DNA of 64,000 nt from Acetatifactor aquisgranensis (GCF_943193215.1 NZ_CALPDH010000005.1:124001-188000); one strand, 5' to 3'; counted from the first letter of the stretch, positions 53,337 through 61,259 are shown. Notes: generated by a model not told the origin, from the sequence alone. Program-made: numbers and translations.

Positions 53337-54020
53337 ATGAAGAAAGCAATTTTGGCTACAAAAGTCGGAATGACACAGATCTTCGCCGAAGACGGCATGC
53401 TGATTCCCGTAACCGTCCTTCAGGCAGGCCCCTGCGTAGTGACGCAGATCAAGACAGTGGAAAACGATGGCTACAAGGCAGTGCAGGTAGGCTTTGTTGA
53501 CAAGAAAGAGAGAATCATCAACAAGGATGCCAGCGGAAAGCGCGAGGTCATCCACAGACATGGCGCTACCAAGCCTGAGCAGGGCCATTTCAAGAAAGCC
53601 GGCGTCAGCCCCAAGAGATATGTGAGAGAATTCAAGTTCGAGAACGCTGAAGAGTATGCGCTGGGCGCAGAGATCAAGGCGGATATCTTCGAGCAGGGCG
53701 ATAAGATAGACGCGTCCGCAATCTCTAAAGGTAAGGGATTCCAGGGCGCGATTAAGAGACACGGACAGCACAGAGGACCCATGAAGCACGGTTCCAAGTT
53801 CCATCGCCATCAGGGATCCAACGGCGCATGTTCCTCCCCCAGCCGCGTGTTCAAGGGCAAGGGAATGCCCGGCCATATGGGATGTGTAAAGGTGACAGTG
53901 CAGAATCTGGAAGTCGTGAGAGTGGACGCGGAGAAGAATCTGCTGCTGATAAAGGGCTCAGTGCCCGGTCCCAAGAAGGGATTAGTAACCATCAAAGAGA
54001 CCGTAAAGGTAGAATGCTAG
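53337..54020 (+). CDS. rplC: 50S ribosomal protein L3
   Basis: 227 residues. KKAILATKVGMTQIFAEDGM is the N-terminal signature, and GHFKKAGVSPKRYVREFKFE, KGFQGAIKRHGQHRGPMKHG and SSPSRVFKGKGMPGHMG mark the loop reaching the peptidyl transferase centre. GAGGAAAC precedes the ATG. One of the first proteins to assemble on 23S rRNA. Confidence 0.98.
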   Translation: MKKAILATKVGMTQIFAEDGMLIPVTVLQAGPCVVTQIKTVENDGYKAVQVGFVDKKERIINKDASGKREVIHRHGATKPEQGHFKKAGVSPKRYVREFKFENAEEYALGAEIKADIFEQGDKIDASAISKGKGFQGAIKRHGQHRGPMKHGSKFHRHQGSNGACSSPSRVFKGKGMPGHMGCVKVTVQNLEVVRVDAEKNLLLIKGSVPGPKKGLVTIKETVKVEC

Positions 54021-54046
54021 TTTAATGCGAAAGGAGGGCCAATCAT

Positions 54047-54667
54047 ATGGCAAGCGTATCTGTTTATAATATGGAAGGCAAGGAAGTCGGTACAATCGAA
54101 TTAAACGATGCGGTATTTGGTGTGAAGGTTAATGAGCATCTGGTACACATGGCAGTTGTACAGCAGCTTGCAAATAAACGTCAGGGAACCCAGAAAGCGA
54201 AGACCCGCGGCGAGGTATCCGGAGGCGGAAGAAAGCCCTGGAGACAGAAAGGGACCGGCCACGCAAGACAGGGATCCACCAGGTCTCCCCAGTGGACCGG
54301 CGGCGGCGTGGTGTTCGCGCCCGTTCCCAGGGATTATTCTTTCAAGATGAACAAGAAAGAGAAGAGAGCGGCGCTGAAATCCGCGCTGACCAGCAAAGTG
54401 CAGGGCAACAACCTGATTGTGCTTGACGAACTGAAGCTGGATGAAATCAAGACAAAGAAATTTGTGGCAGTGATGAACAATCTGAAAGTTGAAAAGGGTC
54501 TGGTGGTCATCGCCGAGAACGATCAGAATGTGGTAATGTCCGCAAGGAATCTTGCTGATATCAATACGGCCCTGGCGAACATGATCAATACCTACGACAT
54601 CATGAAGGCAAAGACGGTAGTCCTGACAAAGGATGCTGTGGCAAAGATAGAGGAGGTGTTTGCATAA
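54047..54667 (+). CDS. rplD: 50S ribosomal protein L4
   Basis: 206 residues. VSGGGRKPWRQKGTGHARQG is the conserved loop near the exit tunnel where macrolide-resistance changes occur; FAPVPRDYSFKMNKKEKRAA follows. AGGAGGG precedes the ATG. L4 is the classical feedback regulator of this operon in Proteobacteria, so it is a candidate ligand for the S10 leader here. Stop codon and next start overlap by one base. Confidence 0.98.
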   Translation: MASVSVYNMEGKEVGTIELNDAVFGVKVNEHLVHMAVVQQLANKRQGTQKAKTRGEVSGGGRKPWRQKGTGHARQGSTRSPQWTGGGVVFAPVPRDYSFKMNKKEKRAALKSALTSKVQGNNLIVLDELKLDEIKTKKFVAVMNNLKVEKGLVVIAENDQNVVMSARNLADINTALANMINTYDIMKAKTVVLTKDAVAKIEEVFA

Positions 54668-54966
54668 TGGCAGATATCAAATATTATGACGTAATCCTCA
54701 AACCGGTAATCACCGAGAAGAGCATGAACGGAATGGCCGCGAAAGAATATACTTTCCTGGTTCATCCCGAAGCGAATAAGAGCCAGATTAAAGAGGCTGT
54801 CGAGAAGATGTTCGAGGGCACAAAAGTGGAGCGTGTCAACACCATGAACTGCAAGGGCAAGGAGAAGAGACGCGGCACTGTGGTAGGAACCACTGCCAAG
54901 ACCAAGAAAGCTATCGTCAAGCTCACCGAGGACAGCAAGGACATCGAAATCTACGCTGGTTTGTGA
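54667..54966 (+). CDS. rplW: 50S ribosomal protein L23
   Basis: 99 residues. YYDVILKPVITEKSMNGMAA, then YTFLVHPEANKSQIKEAVEK and FEGTKVERVNTMNCKGKEKR are family sequence. L23 lies at the tunnel exit and docks trigger factor and SRP. Translation is coupled to L4 through the TAATG overlap, with GGAGGTG inside the end of rplD as ribosome site. Confidence 0.98.
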   Translation: MADIKYYDVILKPVITEKSMNGMAAKEYTFLVHPEANKSQIKEAVEKMFEGTKVERVNTMNCKGKEKRRGTVVGTTAKTKKAIVKLTEDSKDIEIYAGL

Positions 54967-54997
54967 TAAATAACAGCGCAGAGTCGGATTTAAGTAT

Positions 54998-55019
54998 GTG
55001 GCTGCGGGAGAGCAGCCGC
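54998..55019 (+). other. Hairpin between rplW and rplB
   Basis: GTGGCTGC (54998-55005), loop GGGAGA, GCAGCCGC (55012-55019); 8 bp with one T-G pair and no T-run. Possibly an mRNA processing or stabilising element. Confidence 0.4.
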
Positions 55020-55050
55020 GCAAAGAATCATAGTAAAGGAGAATAGACAA

Positions 55051-55893
55051 ATGGGAATCAAGACATATCGTCCCTATACACCTTCCAGAAGGCATATGAC
55101 GGGCTCTGATTTCTCGGAGATTACGAAGAAGACACCGGAGAAGAGCCTTTGCGTTTCCTTAAAGAAACATTCAGGCCGCAACAATCAGGGTAAGATTACC
55201 GTGAGGCACAAGGGCGGCGGCTGCAGAAGAAAGTACAGACTGGTTGATTTCAAGAGAAATAAGGATGGCATTCCTGCAACAGTCATCGGTATCGAGTACG
55301 ATCCCAACAGATCCGCCAACATTGCGCTGATCTGCTATGCAGACGGCCAGAAATCCTATATCCTTGCTCCTCAGGGACTGACCGACGGCATGAAGGTCAT
55401 GAACGGACCCCAGGCCGAAGTAAGAGTAGGCAACTGCCTGCCTTTATCTGAGATTCCGGTAGGTACTCAGGTACACAATATCGAGTTGTATCCCGGCAAG
55501 GGCGGCCAGATGGCTCGTTCTGCGGGCAACAGCGCGCAGCTGATGGCAAAAGAGGGCAAATACGCCACCCTGCGTCTCCCTTCAGGCGAGATGAGAATGG
55601 TTCCCCTTGTATGCCGCGCTACGGTGGGCGTCGTAGGCAACGCTGACCACAACCTGATCAACATCGGTAAGGCCGGACGTAAGCGTCACATGGGCATCCG
55701 TCCTACGGTCCGCGGTTCCGTAATGAACCCCAATGACCATCCTCACGGCGGCGGCGAAGGCAAGACGGGTATCGGACGTCCCGGTCCCTCCACTCCTTGG
55801 GGCAAGCCCGCACTGGGCCTTAAGACACGTAAGGCTAAGAAGGCTTCCAATAAGCTGATTGTGAGAAGACGTGACGGCAGAGCGATCAAGTAA
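55051..55893 (+). CDS. rplB: 50S ribosomal protein L2
   Basis: 280 residues. Conserved stretches are RNNQGKITVRHKGGGCRRKY, IEYDPNRSANIALICYADGQ, GNCLPLSEIPVGTQVHNIEL and the C-terminal RPTVRGSVMNPNDHPHGGGE with the His needed for peptidyl transfer function (MNPNDHPHGGG). AAAGGAG lies before the ATG. Twenty bases separate it from rpsS. Confidence 0.98.
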   Translation: MGIKTYRPYTPSRRHMTGSDFSEITKKTPEKSLCVSLKKHSGRNNQGKITVRHKGGGCRRKYRLVDFKRNKDGIPATVIGIEYDPNRSANIALICYADGQKSYILAPQGLTDGMKVMNGPQAEVRVGNCLPLSEIPVGTQVHNIELYPGKGGQMARSAGNSAQLMAKEGKYATLRLPSGEMRMVPLVCRATVGVVGNADHNLINIGKAGRKRHMGIRPTVRGSVMNPNDHPHGGGEGKTGIGRPGPSTPWGKPALGLKTRKAKKASNKLIVRRRDGRAIK

Positions 55894-55912
55894 TAAATGA
55901 GGAGGAAAGATA

Positions 55913-56194
55913 ATGGCTAGATCACTGAAAAAAGGGCCTTTCGCAGATGAAAGCCTGTTAAAGAAAATAGATGCTTTGAATGCTTCCGGACAGAAGCAGG
56001 TCATCAAGACTTGGTCCCGTCGTTCCACGATTTTCCCTTCCTTTGTGGGACACACGATTGCGGTTCATGATGGCAGAAAGCATGTACCTGTATATGTTAC
56101 CGAGGACATGGTTGGCCATAAGCTGGGCGAGTTCGTAGCGACCAGAACCTACCGCGGCCACGGTAAGGACGAGAAGAAATCGAAGGTCAGATAG
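55913..56194 (+). CDS. rpsS: 30S ribosomal protein S19
   Basis: 93 residues. RSLKKGPFADESLLKKIDAL, TWSRRSTIFPSFVGHTIAVH and GHKLGEFVATRTYRGHGKDE are the family motifs; S19 binds 16S rRNA in the head with S13. AGGAGG precedes the ATG. Immediately downstream (56222-56260) is a diverged second copy of its last codons, including a stop. Confidence 0.98.
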   Translation: MARSLKKGPFADESLLKKIDALNASGQKQVIKTWSRRSTIFPSFVGHTIAVHDGRKHVPVYVTEDMVGHKLGEFVATRTYRGHGKDEKKSKVR

Positions 56195-56203
56195 CCTGGG
56201 CGC

Positions 56204-56260
56204 GGACTTCTCTCATGGCCGTATTGCGGCAGGGACGAGAAGAAGTCCAAGGTTAGGTAA
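56204..56260 (+). pseudogene. Second, diverged copy of the rpsS 3' end, also able to form a hairpin
   Basis: Codons 56222-56260 read Y-C-G-R-D-E-K-K-S-K-V-R-stop, against Y-R-G-H-G-K-D-E-K-K-S-K-V-R-stop at the true rpsS end (56150-56194). By eye 31 of 39 aligned bases agree, and most differences are third-position and silent, including TAA for TAG. The segment also forms a stem: GGACTTCT (56204-56211) with AGAAGTCC (56241-56248) and an inner GCCG/CGGC. A leftover from allele exchange or partial duplication is the simplest reading. Confidence 0.65.
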
Positions 56261-56282
56261 GGATTAAGGAGGGTTTAGATTA

Positions 56283-56672
56283 ATGGCTAAGGGACATAGA
56301 AGTCAGATTAAGAGAGAGAGAAATGCACAGAAGGATCCGAGACCTTCAGCAAAATTGTCTTATGCGAGAGTGTCCGTACAGAAAGCTTGCTTCGTACTGG
56401 ACGCTGTCAGAGGCAAGGATGTGCAGACCGCACTTGCTATTTTGGAATATAATCCCAGATATGCTTCCGGCCTTATCAAGAAGCTGATTGAATCGGCAAT
56501 GGCGAATGCTGAGAACAACAATGGCATGAACAAGGAGAACCTGTATGTGGCGGAATGCTATGCGAATAAGGGGCCTACCATGAAGCGTATCCAGCCCAGG
56601 GCGCAGGGCCGTGCTTACAGGATCGAGAAGAGAACAAGCCATATCACTGTTGTGCTGGACGAGAGGAAGTAA
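56283..56672 (+). CDS. rplV: 50S ribosomal protein L22
   Basis: 129 residues. SAKLSYARVSVQKACFVLDA, then IKKLIESAMANAENNNGMNK, YVAECYANKGPTMKRIQPRA and GRAYRIEKRTSHITVVL are conserved; the last forms the tunnel hairpin. AAGGAGGG precedes the ATG. The N-terminus has about 18 extra residues (MAKGHRSQIKRERNAQKD) compared with E. coli L22, as is usual in Lachnospiraceae. Confidence 0.97.
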   Translation: MAKGHRSQIKRERNAQKDPRPSAKLSYARVSVQKACFVLDAVRGKDVQTALAILEYNPRYASGLIKKLIESAMANAENNNGMNKENLYVAECYANKGPTMKRIQPRAQGRAYRIEKRTSHITVVLDERK

Positions 56673-56692
56673 GGAAAGGAGCGGACGAATAA

Positions 56693-57352
56693 ATGGGACA
56701 GAAAGTTAATCCTCATGGCTTAAGAGTCGGAGTTATTAAAGAATGGGATTCCAGATGGTACGCTGAGTCTGATTTTTCAGATTATCTTGTGGAAGATTAC
56801 AACATCAGAAAGTACCTGAAGAAGAAATTATACAGCGCGGGTGTCTCCAAGATTGAAATCGAGAGGGCATCTGACCGCATCAGAGTCATCATCCATACCG
56901 CAAAGCCCGGTGTCATCATCGGTAAGGGCGGTGCTGAAATCGAAATCACAAAGACTGAGCTTTCCAAGATGACCGACAAGAAAGTCCTGATCGACATCAA
57001 GGAGATCAAGAGGCCCGACAAGGATGCCCAGCTGGTGGCCGAGAACATCGCGCAGCAGCTGGAGAACCGCGTGTCTTTCAGACGTGCCATGAAATCCTGC
57101 ATGGGCAGGACCATGAAATCCGGCGCTCTGGGCATCAAGGCGGCATGTGCCGGACGTCTGGGCGGCGCGGATATCGCCCGTACCGAGTTCTACAGCGAGG
57201 GCACGATTCCCCTTCAGACCCTGAGGGCGGACATCGACTATGGCTTCGCGGAGGCAGATACCACCTACGGCAAGGTTGGAGTCAAGGTTTGGATCTATAA
57301 AGGCGAGATACTTCCCACAAAAGGAAATCAGACGGAAGGGAGTGATAAATAA
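56693..57352 (+). CDS. rpsC: 30S ribosomal protein S3
   Basis: 219 residues. MGQKVNPHGLRVGVIKEWDS at the start, KH domain with PGVIIGKGGAEIEITKTELS, then RRAMKSCMGRTMKSGALGIK and YGFAEADTTYGKVGVKVWIY. S3 lines the mRNA entry channel. AAAGGAG precedes the ATG, and its TAA overlaps the rplP start. Confidence 0.98.
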   Translation: MGQKVNPHGLRVGVIKEWDSRWYAESDFSDYLVEDYNIRKYLKKKLYSAGVSKIEIERASDRIRVIIHTAKPGVIIGKGGAEIEITKTELSKMTDKKVLIDIKEIKRPDKDAQLVAENIAQQLENRVSFRRAMKSCMGRTMKSGALGIKAACAGRLGGADIARTEFYSEGTIPLQTLRADIDYGFAEADTTYGKVGVKVWIYKGEILPTKGNQTEGSDK

Positions 57353-57780
57353 TGTTAATGCCTAAAAGAGTAAAGCATCGTAAACAGTTCCGCGGCAGCC
57401 TGGCAGGCAAGGCATCCAGGGGCAATACCATCACTCACGGAGAGTATGGCTTAGTGGCTACAGAGCCCTGCTGGATCAAGTCCAATCAGATTGAGGCAGC
57501 CCGTATCGCCCTTACCCGTTACACAAAGCGTACCGGACAAGTGTGGATTAAGATTTTCCCTGACAAGCCCGTGACAGCGAAGCCCGCTGAGACCCGTATG
57601 GGTTCCGGTAAAGGTTCTGTAGAGTATTGGGTAGCAGTCGTAAAGCCCGGCCGTGTGATGTTTGAGATTGCCGGTGTTCCCGAGGATCAGGCAAAGGAAG
57701 CGCTGCGTCTGGCAATGCATAAGCTTCCCTGCAAATGTAAAATCATTGCAAAGGCAGATTCGGAAGGCGGTGTAGAATAA
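57352..57780 (+). CDS. rplP: 50S ribosomal protein L16
   Basis: 142 residues. MLMPKRVKHRKQFRGSLAGK at the start, ITHGEYGLVATEPCWIKSNQ, RIALTRYTKRTGQVWIKIFP, PAETRMGSGKGSVEYWVAVV (the conserved loop near the A-site tRNA) and LRLAMHKLPCKCKII. Start and stop overlap the neighbours by one base each, so S3-L16-L29 are translationally coupled. Confidence 0.98.
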   Translation: MLMPKRVKHRKQFRGSLAGKASRGNTITHGEYGLVATEPCWIKSNQIEAARIALTRYTKRTGQVWIKIFPDKPVTAKPAETRMGSGKGSVEYWVAVVKPGRVMFEIAGVPEDQAKEALRLAMHKLPCKCKIIAKADSEGGVE

Positions 57781-57983
57781 TGAAATCTAGTAAGTTTGTA
57801 GAAGAATTAAAGAACAAGTCCGTGGAAGAGTTGAATAAGGATCTTGTTGCTGCAAAGAAAGAGCTTTTCAATTTGAGATTCCAGAACGCAACCAATCAGC
57901 TGGACAATACTGCAAGAATCAAGGAAGTCAGGAAGAATATTGCACGTATTAACACAGTCATAACCGAGAAGTCAAGAGCGTAA
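57780..57983 (+). CDS. rpmC: 50S ribosomal protein L29
   Basis: 67 residues, two long helices. VEELKNKSVEELNKDLVAAK, ELFNLRFQNATNQLDNTARI and KEVRKNIARINTVITEK follow the family. L29 sits beside L23 at the exit tunnel. GGAAGGCGG inside rplP serves as ribosome site. Confidence 0.97.
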   Translation: MKSSKFVEELKNKSVEELNKDLVAAKKELFNLRFQNATNQLDNTARIKEVRKNIARINTVITEKSRA

Positions 57984-58013
57984 TTGTCCCAGGGCAATGA
58001 AAGGAGATCAATC

Positions 58014-58268
58014 GTGGAAAGAAATTTGAGAAAAGTGCGTACTGGCAAAGTTACCAGTAACAAGATGGATAAGACAGTAGTCGTAGCTATCGAAGAGCAT
58101 GTAAAGCATCCCCGTTATAAGAAAATCATAAAGAGGACCTACAAGCTGAAAGCCCATGACGAGAAGAACGAATGCAATATCGGAGATACCGTCAAGGTCA
58201 TGGAGACAAGGCCCCTGTCCAAGGACAAGAGATGGAGACTTGTCGAAATCATAGAGAAAGCCAAATAA
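58014..58268 (+). CDS. rpsQ: 30S ribosomal protein S17 (GTG start)
   Basis: 84 residues. ERNLRKVRTGKVTSNKMDKT, VVVAIEEHVKHPRYKKIIKR, TYKLKAHDEKNECNIGDTVK and METRPLSKDKRWRLVEI are conserved. The start is the GTG at 58014, with AAAGGAG 7 bases upstream; the frame is open to a TTG at 57984, which would add ten non-family residues. Confidence 0.96.
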   Translation: MERNLRKVRTGKVTSNKMDKTVVVAIEEHVKHPRYKKIIKRTYKLKAHDEKNECNIGDTVKVMETRPLSKDKRWRLVEIIEKAK

Positions 58269-58297
58269 ATTTGGCCGGTTCATGTGAAATTTGGCCG
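58267..58297 (+). repeat. 11-bp direct repeat in the rpsQ-rplN spacer
   Basis: AAATTTGGCCG occurs at 58267-58277 (overlapping the rpsQ stop) and again at 58287-58297, a 20-base period. No function is evident. Confidence 0.7.
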
Positions 58298-58320
58298 TAG
58301 TACGGCAAAGGAGGAAAATC

Positions 58321-58689
58321 ATGATTCAGCAGGAGACAAGATTGAAAGTCGCTGATAATACCGGTGCAAAGGAACTTTTGTGCATCCGCGTCATGGGCGG
58401 CTCTACGAGAAGATATGCGCATGTTGGCGATATAATCGTTGCGACTGTAAAAGATGCAACACCAGGCGGCGTTGTGAAGAAAGGTGACGTGGTCAAGGCA
58501 GTGGTGGTCCGCACTGTGAAAGAGGTGCGCCGCAAGGATGGTTCCTACATCAGATTTGATGAGAACGCAGCTGTAATCATCAAGGAAGACAAGACACCCA
58601 GAGGAACCCGTATTTTTGGGCCGGTAGCGAGAGAGCTTCGTGAAAAACAGTTCATGAGAATCGTATCTCTGGCTCCGGAAGTGTTATAA
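58321..58689 (+). CDS. rplN: 50S ribosomal protein L14
   Basis: 122 residues. MIQQETRLKVADNTGAKELL at the start, IRVMGGSTRRYAHVGDIIVA, KKGDVVKAVVVRTVKEVRRK, DGSYIRFDENAAVII and IFGPVARELREKQFMRIVSL are conserved. ATG 58321 has AAGGAGG upstream; the open frame extends ten codons further but without a ribosome site. Confidence 0.98.
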   Translation: MIQQETRLKVADNTGAKELLCIRVMGGSTRRYAHVGDIIVATVKDATPGGVVKKGDVVKAVVVRTVKEVRRKDGSYIRFDENAAVIIKEDKTPRGTRIFGPVARELREKQFMRIVSLAPEVL

Positions 58690-58703
58690 GGAGGTGCCCA
58701 CAC

Positions 58704-59015
58704 ATGGCTATGTTGAAGATTAAGAAAGGCGACACCGTTAAGGTGATTGCCGGCAAAGATTGCAATGCAGAGGGAAAAGTAGTTTCCATAGATGCGAAGA
58801 AGCACAGGGTCATAGTAGAAGGCGTGAACATGATCACAAAGCATGCGAAGCCCTCAGCCGCGAACCCCAACGGCGGCATCGTTCAGAGGGAAGCCCCTAT
58901 TGACATCTCCAACGTAATGCTTGTCTATAAGGGACAGCCTACAAGAGTCGGCTTCAAGATGGAAGGAGACAAAAAGGTTCGTTTCGCTAAGAAGACAGGC
59001 GAAGTGATTGATTAA
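58704..59015 (+). CDS. rplX: 50S ribosomal protein L24
   Basis: 103 residues with the KOW motif near the start (IKKGDTVKVIAGKDCNAEGK) and EGVNMITKHAKPSAANPNGG, VQREAPIDISNVMLV following. L24 starts 50S assembly at the 5' end of 23S rRNA. AAGGAGGTG precedes the ATG. Confidence 0.98.
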   Translation: MAMLKIKKGDTVKVIAGKDCNAEGKVVSIDAKKHRVIVEGVNMITKHAKPSAANPNGGIVQREAPIDISNVMLVYKGQPTRVGFKMEGDKKVRFAKKTGEVID

Positions 59016-59016
59016 T

Positions 59017-59040
59017 CCAACTGTGTGTCACACAGTTTGG
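59017..59040 (+). other. Hairpin at the rplX-rplE junction
   Basis: CCAA-CTGTG (59017-59025) pairs with CACAG-TTTGG (59031-59040) around TGTCA. In E. coli the S8 repressor site lies at this same gene junction, but I do not see the S8 internal-loop motif here. Confidence 0.4.
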
Positions 59041-59057
59041 GAAGGAGGAGCGTAAAA

Positions 59058-59600
59058 GTGGCAAGATATAAGGAGACGTACTACGAGACGGTCGTAGACG
59101 CAATGACGAAGAAATTTGGATATAAGAATGTGATGGAAGTTCCCAAGCTCGAGAAAATCGTCATCAATATGGGTGTCGGCGAAGCAAAGGAAAATCCGAA
59201 AGTTCTTGAGAATGCCGTGTCTGACATGGAAATCATCACCGGCCAGAAGGCAGTCCTCACCAAGGCGAAGAAGTCTATCGCGAATTTCAAGATTCGTGAG
59301 GGGATGAACATCGGCTGCAAGACCACTCTGCGCGGCGAGAAGATGTATGAGTTTCTCGATCGTCTGGTGAATCTGGCGCTGCCCCGTGTACGTGACTTCA
59401 GAGGCGTCAATCCCAACGCGTTCGACGGCAGAGGGAACTATGCCCTTGGCATCAAGGAGCAGTTCATCTTTCCTGAAATCGAGTATGACAAGATTGACAA
59501 GACCAGAGGCATGGACGTCATCATCGTGACCACCGCGAAGACCGATGAAGAAGCGCGCGAGCTGCTGACACTGTTCAATATGCCTTTCGCAAAACAATAA
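59058..59600 (+). CDS. rplE: 50S ribosomal protein L5 (GTG start)
   Basis: 180 residues. ARYKETYYETVVDAMTKKFG, VMEVPKLEKIVINMGVGEAK, KAVLTKAKKSIANFKIREGM, IGCKTTLRGEKMYEFLDRLV and RDFRGVNPNAFDGRGNYALG are family sequence. L5 binds 5S rRNA. The GTG at 59058 has AAGGAGGAG upstream; the open frame begins 11 codons earlier inside the junction hairpin. Confidence 0.97.
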   Translation: MARYKETYYETVVDAMTKKFGYKNVMEVPKLEKIVINMGVGEAKENPKVLENAVSDMEIITGQKAVLTKAKKSIANFKIREGMNIGCKTTLRGEKMYEFLDRLVNLALPRVRDFRGVNPNAFDGRGNYALGIKEQFIFPEIEYDKIDKTRGMDVIIVTTAKTDEEARELLTLFNMPFAKQ

Positions 59601-59615
59601 GGAGGTAGATTTTTC

Positions 59616-59801
59616 ATGGCTAAGACATCGATGAAGATTAAACAGCAGCGCAAGCCTAAGTTCTCCACACAGGCTTACACACGCTGCAGGATTTGTGGCC
59701 GTCCCCACGCTTACTTAAGAAAGTATGGCATTTGCAGAGTCTGCTTCCGCGAATTGGCATACAAGGGGCAGATTCCCGGCGTCAAAAAGGCGAGCTGGTA
59801 A
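59616..59801 (+). CDS. rpsN: 30S ribosomal protein S14, zinc-binding (type Z)
   Basis: 61 residues, the short form with four cysteines: CRICGRPHAYLRKYGICRVC (Cys24, Cys27, Cys40, Cys43). FRELAYKGQIPGVKKASW closes the chain. AAGGAGG precedes the ATG. The zinc form sits in the operon as in most Firmicutes; a zinc-free form may exist elsewhere under Zur control. A 12-base echo of its last codons occurs at 59836-59847. Confidence 0.98.
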   Translation: MAKTSMKIKQQRKPKFSTQAYTRCRICGRPHAYLRKYGICRVCFRELAYKGQIPGVKKASW

Positions 59802-59863
59802 AGTCAGTGCAAGTAGGCAGGCAGGTTGCTCGCCTGCAAGCTGGTAAGAAGGAGGAAAATATA

Positions 59864-60265
59864 ATGACAATGAGCGATCCTATTGCAGATATGCTTACAA
59901 GAATCCGTAATGCAAATGCTGCCAAGCATGATACAGTGGATATCCCTGCTTCCAAGATGAAGCTGGCAATTGCCCAGATTCTTTTTGACGAGGGCTATAT
60001 CACAAAATACGATGTTATCGATGACGGCAACTTCAAGGCTATCCATATCACCCTGAAGTATGGCGCTGACAAGCAGGAGAAGATCATCTCCGGCATCAAG
60101 AGGATTTCCAAGCCGGGCCTGCGCGTGTACGCGGGCAAGGACGAGCTGCCCAGGGTACTGGGAGGTTTAGGCATTGCCATCATTTCCACCAACCAGGGCG
60201 TCATCACGGACAAGAAAGCCCGTGAACTTCAGGTAGGGGGAGAAGTGCTTGCCTTTGTTTGGTAA
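59864..60265 (+). CDS. rpsH: 30S ribosomal protein S8
   Basis: 133 residues. MTMSDPIADMLTRIRNANAA at the start, HDTVDIPASKMKLAIAQILF, KRISKPGLRVYAGKDELPRV and LGIAIISTNQGVITDKKARE are conserved. ATG 59864 has AAGGAGG upstream. S8 is the spc operon regulator in E. coli; here the 62-base spacer before it contains a GCAGGC/GCCTGC hairpin (59817-59837). Confidence 0.98.
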   Translation: MTMSDPIADMLTRIRNANAAKHDTVDIPASKMKLAIAQILFDEGYITKYDVIDDGNFKAIHITLKYGADKQEKIISGIKRISKPGLRVYAGKDELPRVLGGLGIAIISTNQGVITDKKARELQVGGEVLAFVW

Positions 60266-60327
60266 AAGTGTGAGAGGATTTTCTAAGACAATAAAATTTA
60301 TGATTCAAAAATATAGGAGGTACGGGC

Positions 60328-60870
60328 ATGTCACGTATAGGTAGAATGCCAATCGCGGTTCCTGCAGGCGTAACTGTGGAAATTGCAGAAAATAACAAGG
60401 TGACCGTAAAGGGTCCCAAGGGTACTCTGGAGAGAGTTTTACCCGCTGAGATGGAAATCAAGATGGAAGGTGCGGAGATTCATGTAAGCAGGCCTAATGA
60501 TTTGAAGAAGATGAAATCCCTTCACGGCCTGACCAGAACTCTCATCAATAATATGGTGCTAGGCGTCACTGTAGGGTACGAGAAGAAACTCGAGGTGAAC
60601 GGCGTAGGATACAGGGCCGCAAAGGCCGGCAAGAAGCTGACCTTGAACCTTGGATACTCCCATCCTGTGGAGATGGAAGACCCTGAGGGCATCGAGTCCG
60701 TGGTAGAGGGACAGAATGTAATTATCATCAAGGGTATCGATAAAGAGAAAGTTGGCCAGTTTGCAGCTGAAATCAGAGACAAGAGAAGGCCTGAGCCTTA
60801 CAAGGGCAAGGGTATCAAGTATGCCGATGAGGTCATCAGACGTAAAGTTGGTAAGACTGGTAAGAAATAA
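60328..60870 (+). CDS. rplF: 50S ribosomal protein L6
   Basis: 180 residues. SRIGRMPIAVPAGVTVEIAE at the start, VKGPKGTLERVLP, TRTLINNMVLGVTVGYEKKL, VNGVGYRAAKAGKKLTLNLG and the C-terminal RDKRRPEPYKGKGIKYADEV are conserved. L6 contacts the sarcin-ricin loop area. AGGAGG precedes the ATG. Confidence 0.98.
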   Translation: MSRIGRMPIAVPAGVTVEIAENNKVTVKGPKGTLERVLPAEMEIKMEGAEIHVSRPNDLKKMKSLHGLTRTLINNMVLGVTVGYEKKLEVNGVGYRAAKAGKKLTLNLGYSHPVEMEDPEGIESVVEGQNVIIIKGIDKEKVGQFAAEIRDKRRPEPYKGKGIKYADEVIRRKVGKTGKK

Positions 60871-60890
60871 TAGATAAGGAGAGTATGAAG

Positions 60891-61259
60891 ATGGTTAACA
60901 AGAAGTCAAGAAAAGAAGTACGTGTGAAAAAGCACATGAGAATTCGTAACCGCTTCAGTGGCACTGCCGAAAGGCCCCGTCTGGCAGTCTTCAGAAGCAA
61001 TAATCATATGTATGCTCAAATTATCGATGATACAGTTGGGAATACATTAGTATCCGCTTCCACCCTTGAGAAGGATATCAAGGCGGAACTTACGAAGACC
61101 AATGACGTCGCTGCGGCAAAATATATTGGTACCGTCATTGCCAAAAGGGCAGTGGAAAAAGGCATCACGACAGTTGTCTTTGACAGAGGCGGTTATATAT
61201 ATCATGGTAAAGTTGCAGCATTAGCTGACGCAGCCAGAGAAGCTGGCTTGGAATTCTAG
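60891..61259 (+). CDS. rplR: 50S ribosomal protein L18
   Basis: 122 residues. VKKHMRIRNRFSGTAERPRL, AVFRSNNHMYAQIIDDTVGN, AKYIGTVIAKRAVEKGITTV and FDRGGYIYHGKVAALADAAR are conserved; L18 binds 5S rRNA. I chose ATG 60891 rather than 60885 because AAGGAG (60876-60881) is at better spacing and the start MVNKKSRKEV fits relatives. Confidence 0.97.
   Translation: MVNKKSRKEVRVKKHMRIRNRFSGTAERPRLAVFRSNNHMYAQIIDDTVGNTLVSASTLEKDIKAELTKTNDVAAAKYIGTVIAKRAVEKGITTVVFDRGGYIYHGKVAALADAAREAGLEF

Noticed and set aside
59058..59600. Apparent earlier starts for rplE, rplO, rpsQ and rplN
   Set aside because: Each extension lacks a ribosome site and family residues; the internal ATG or GTG with AAGGAGG was chosen.
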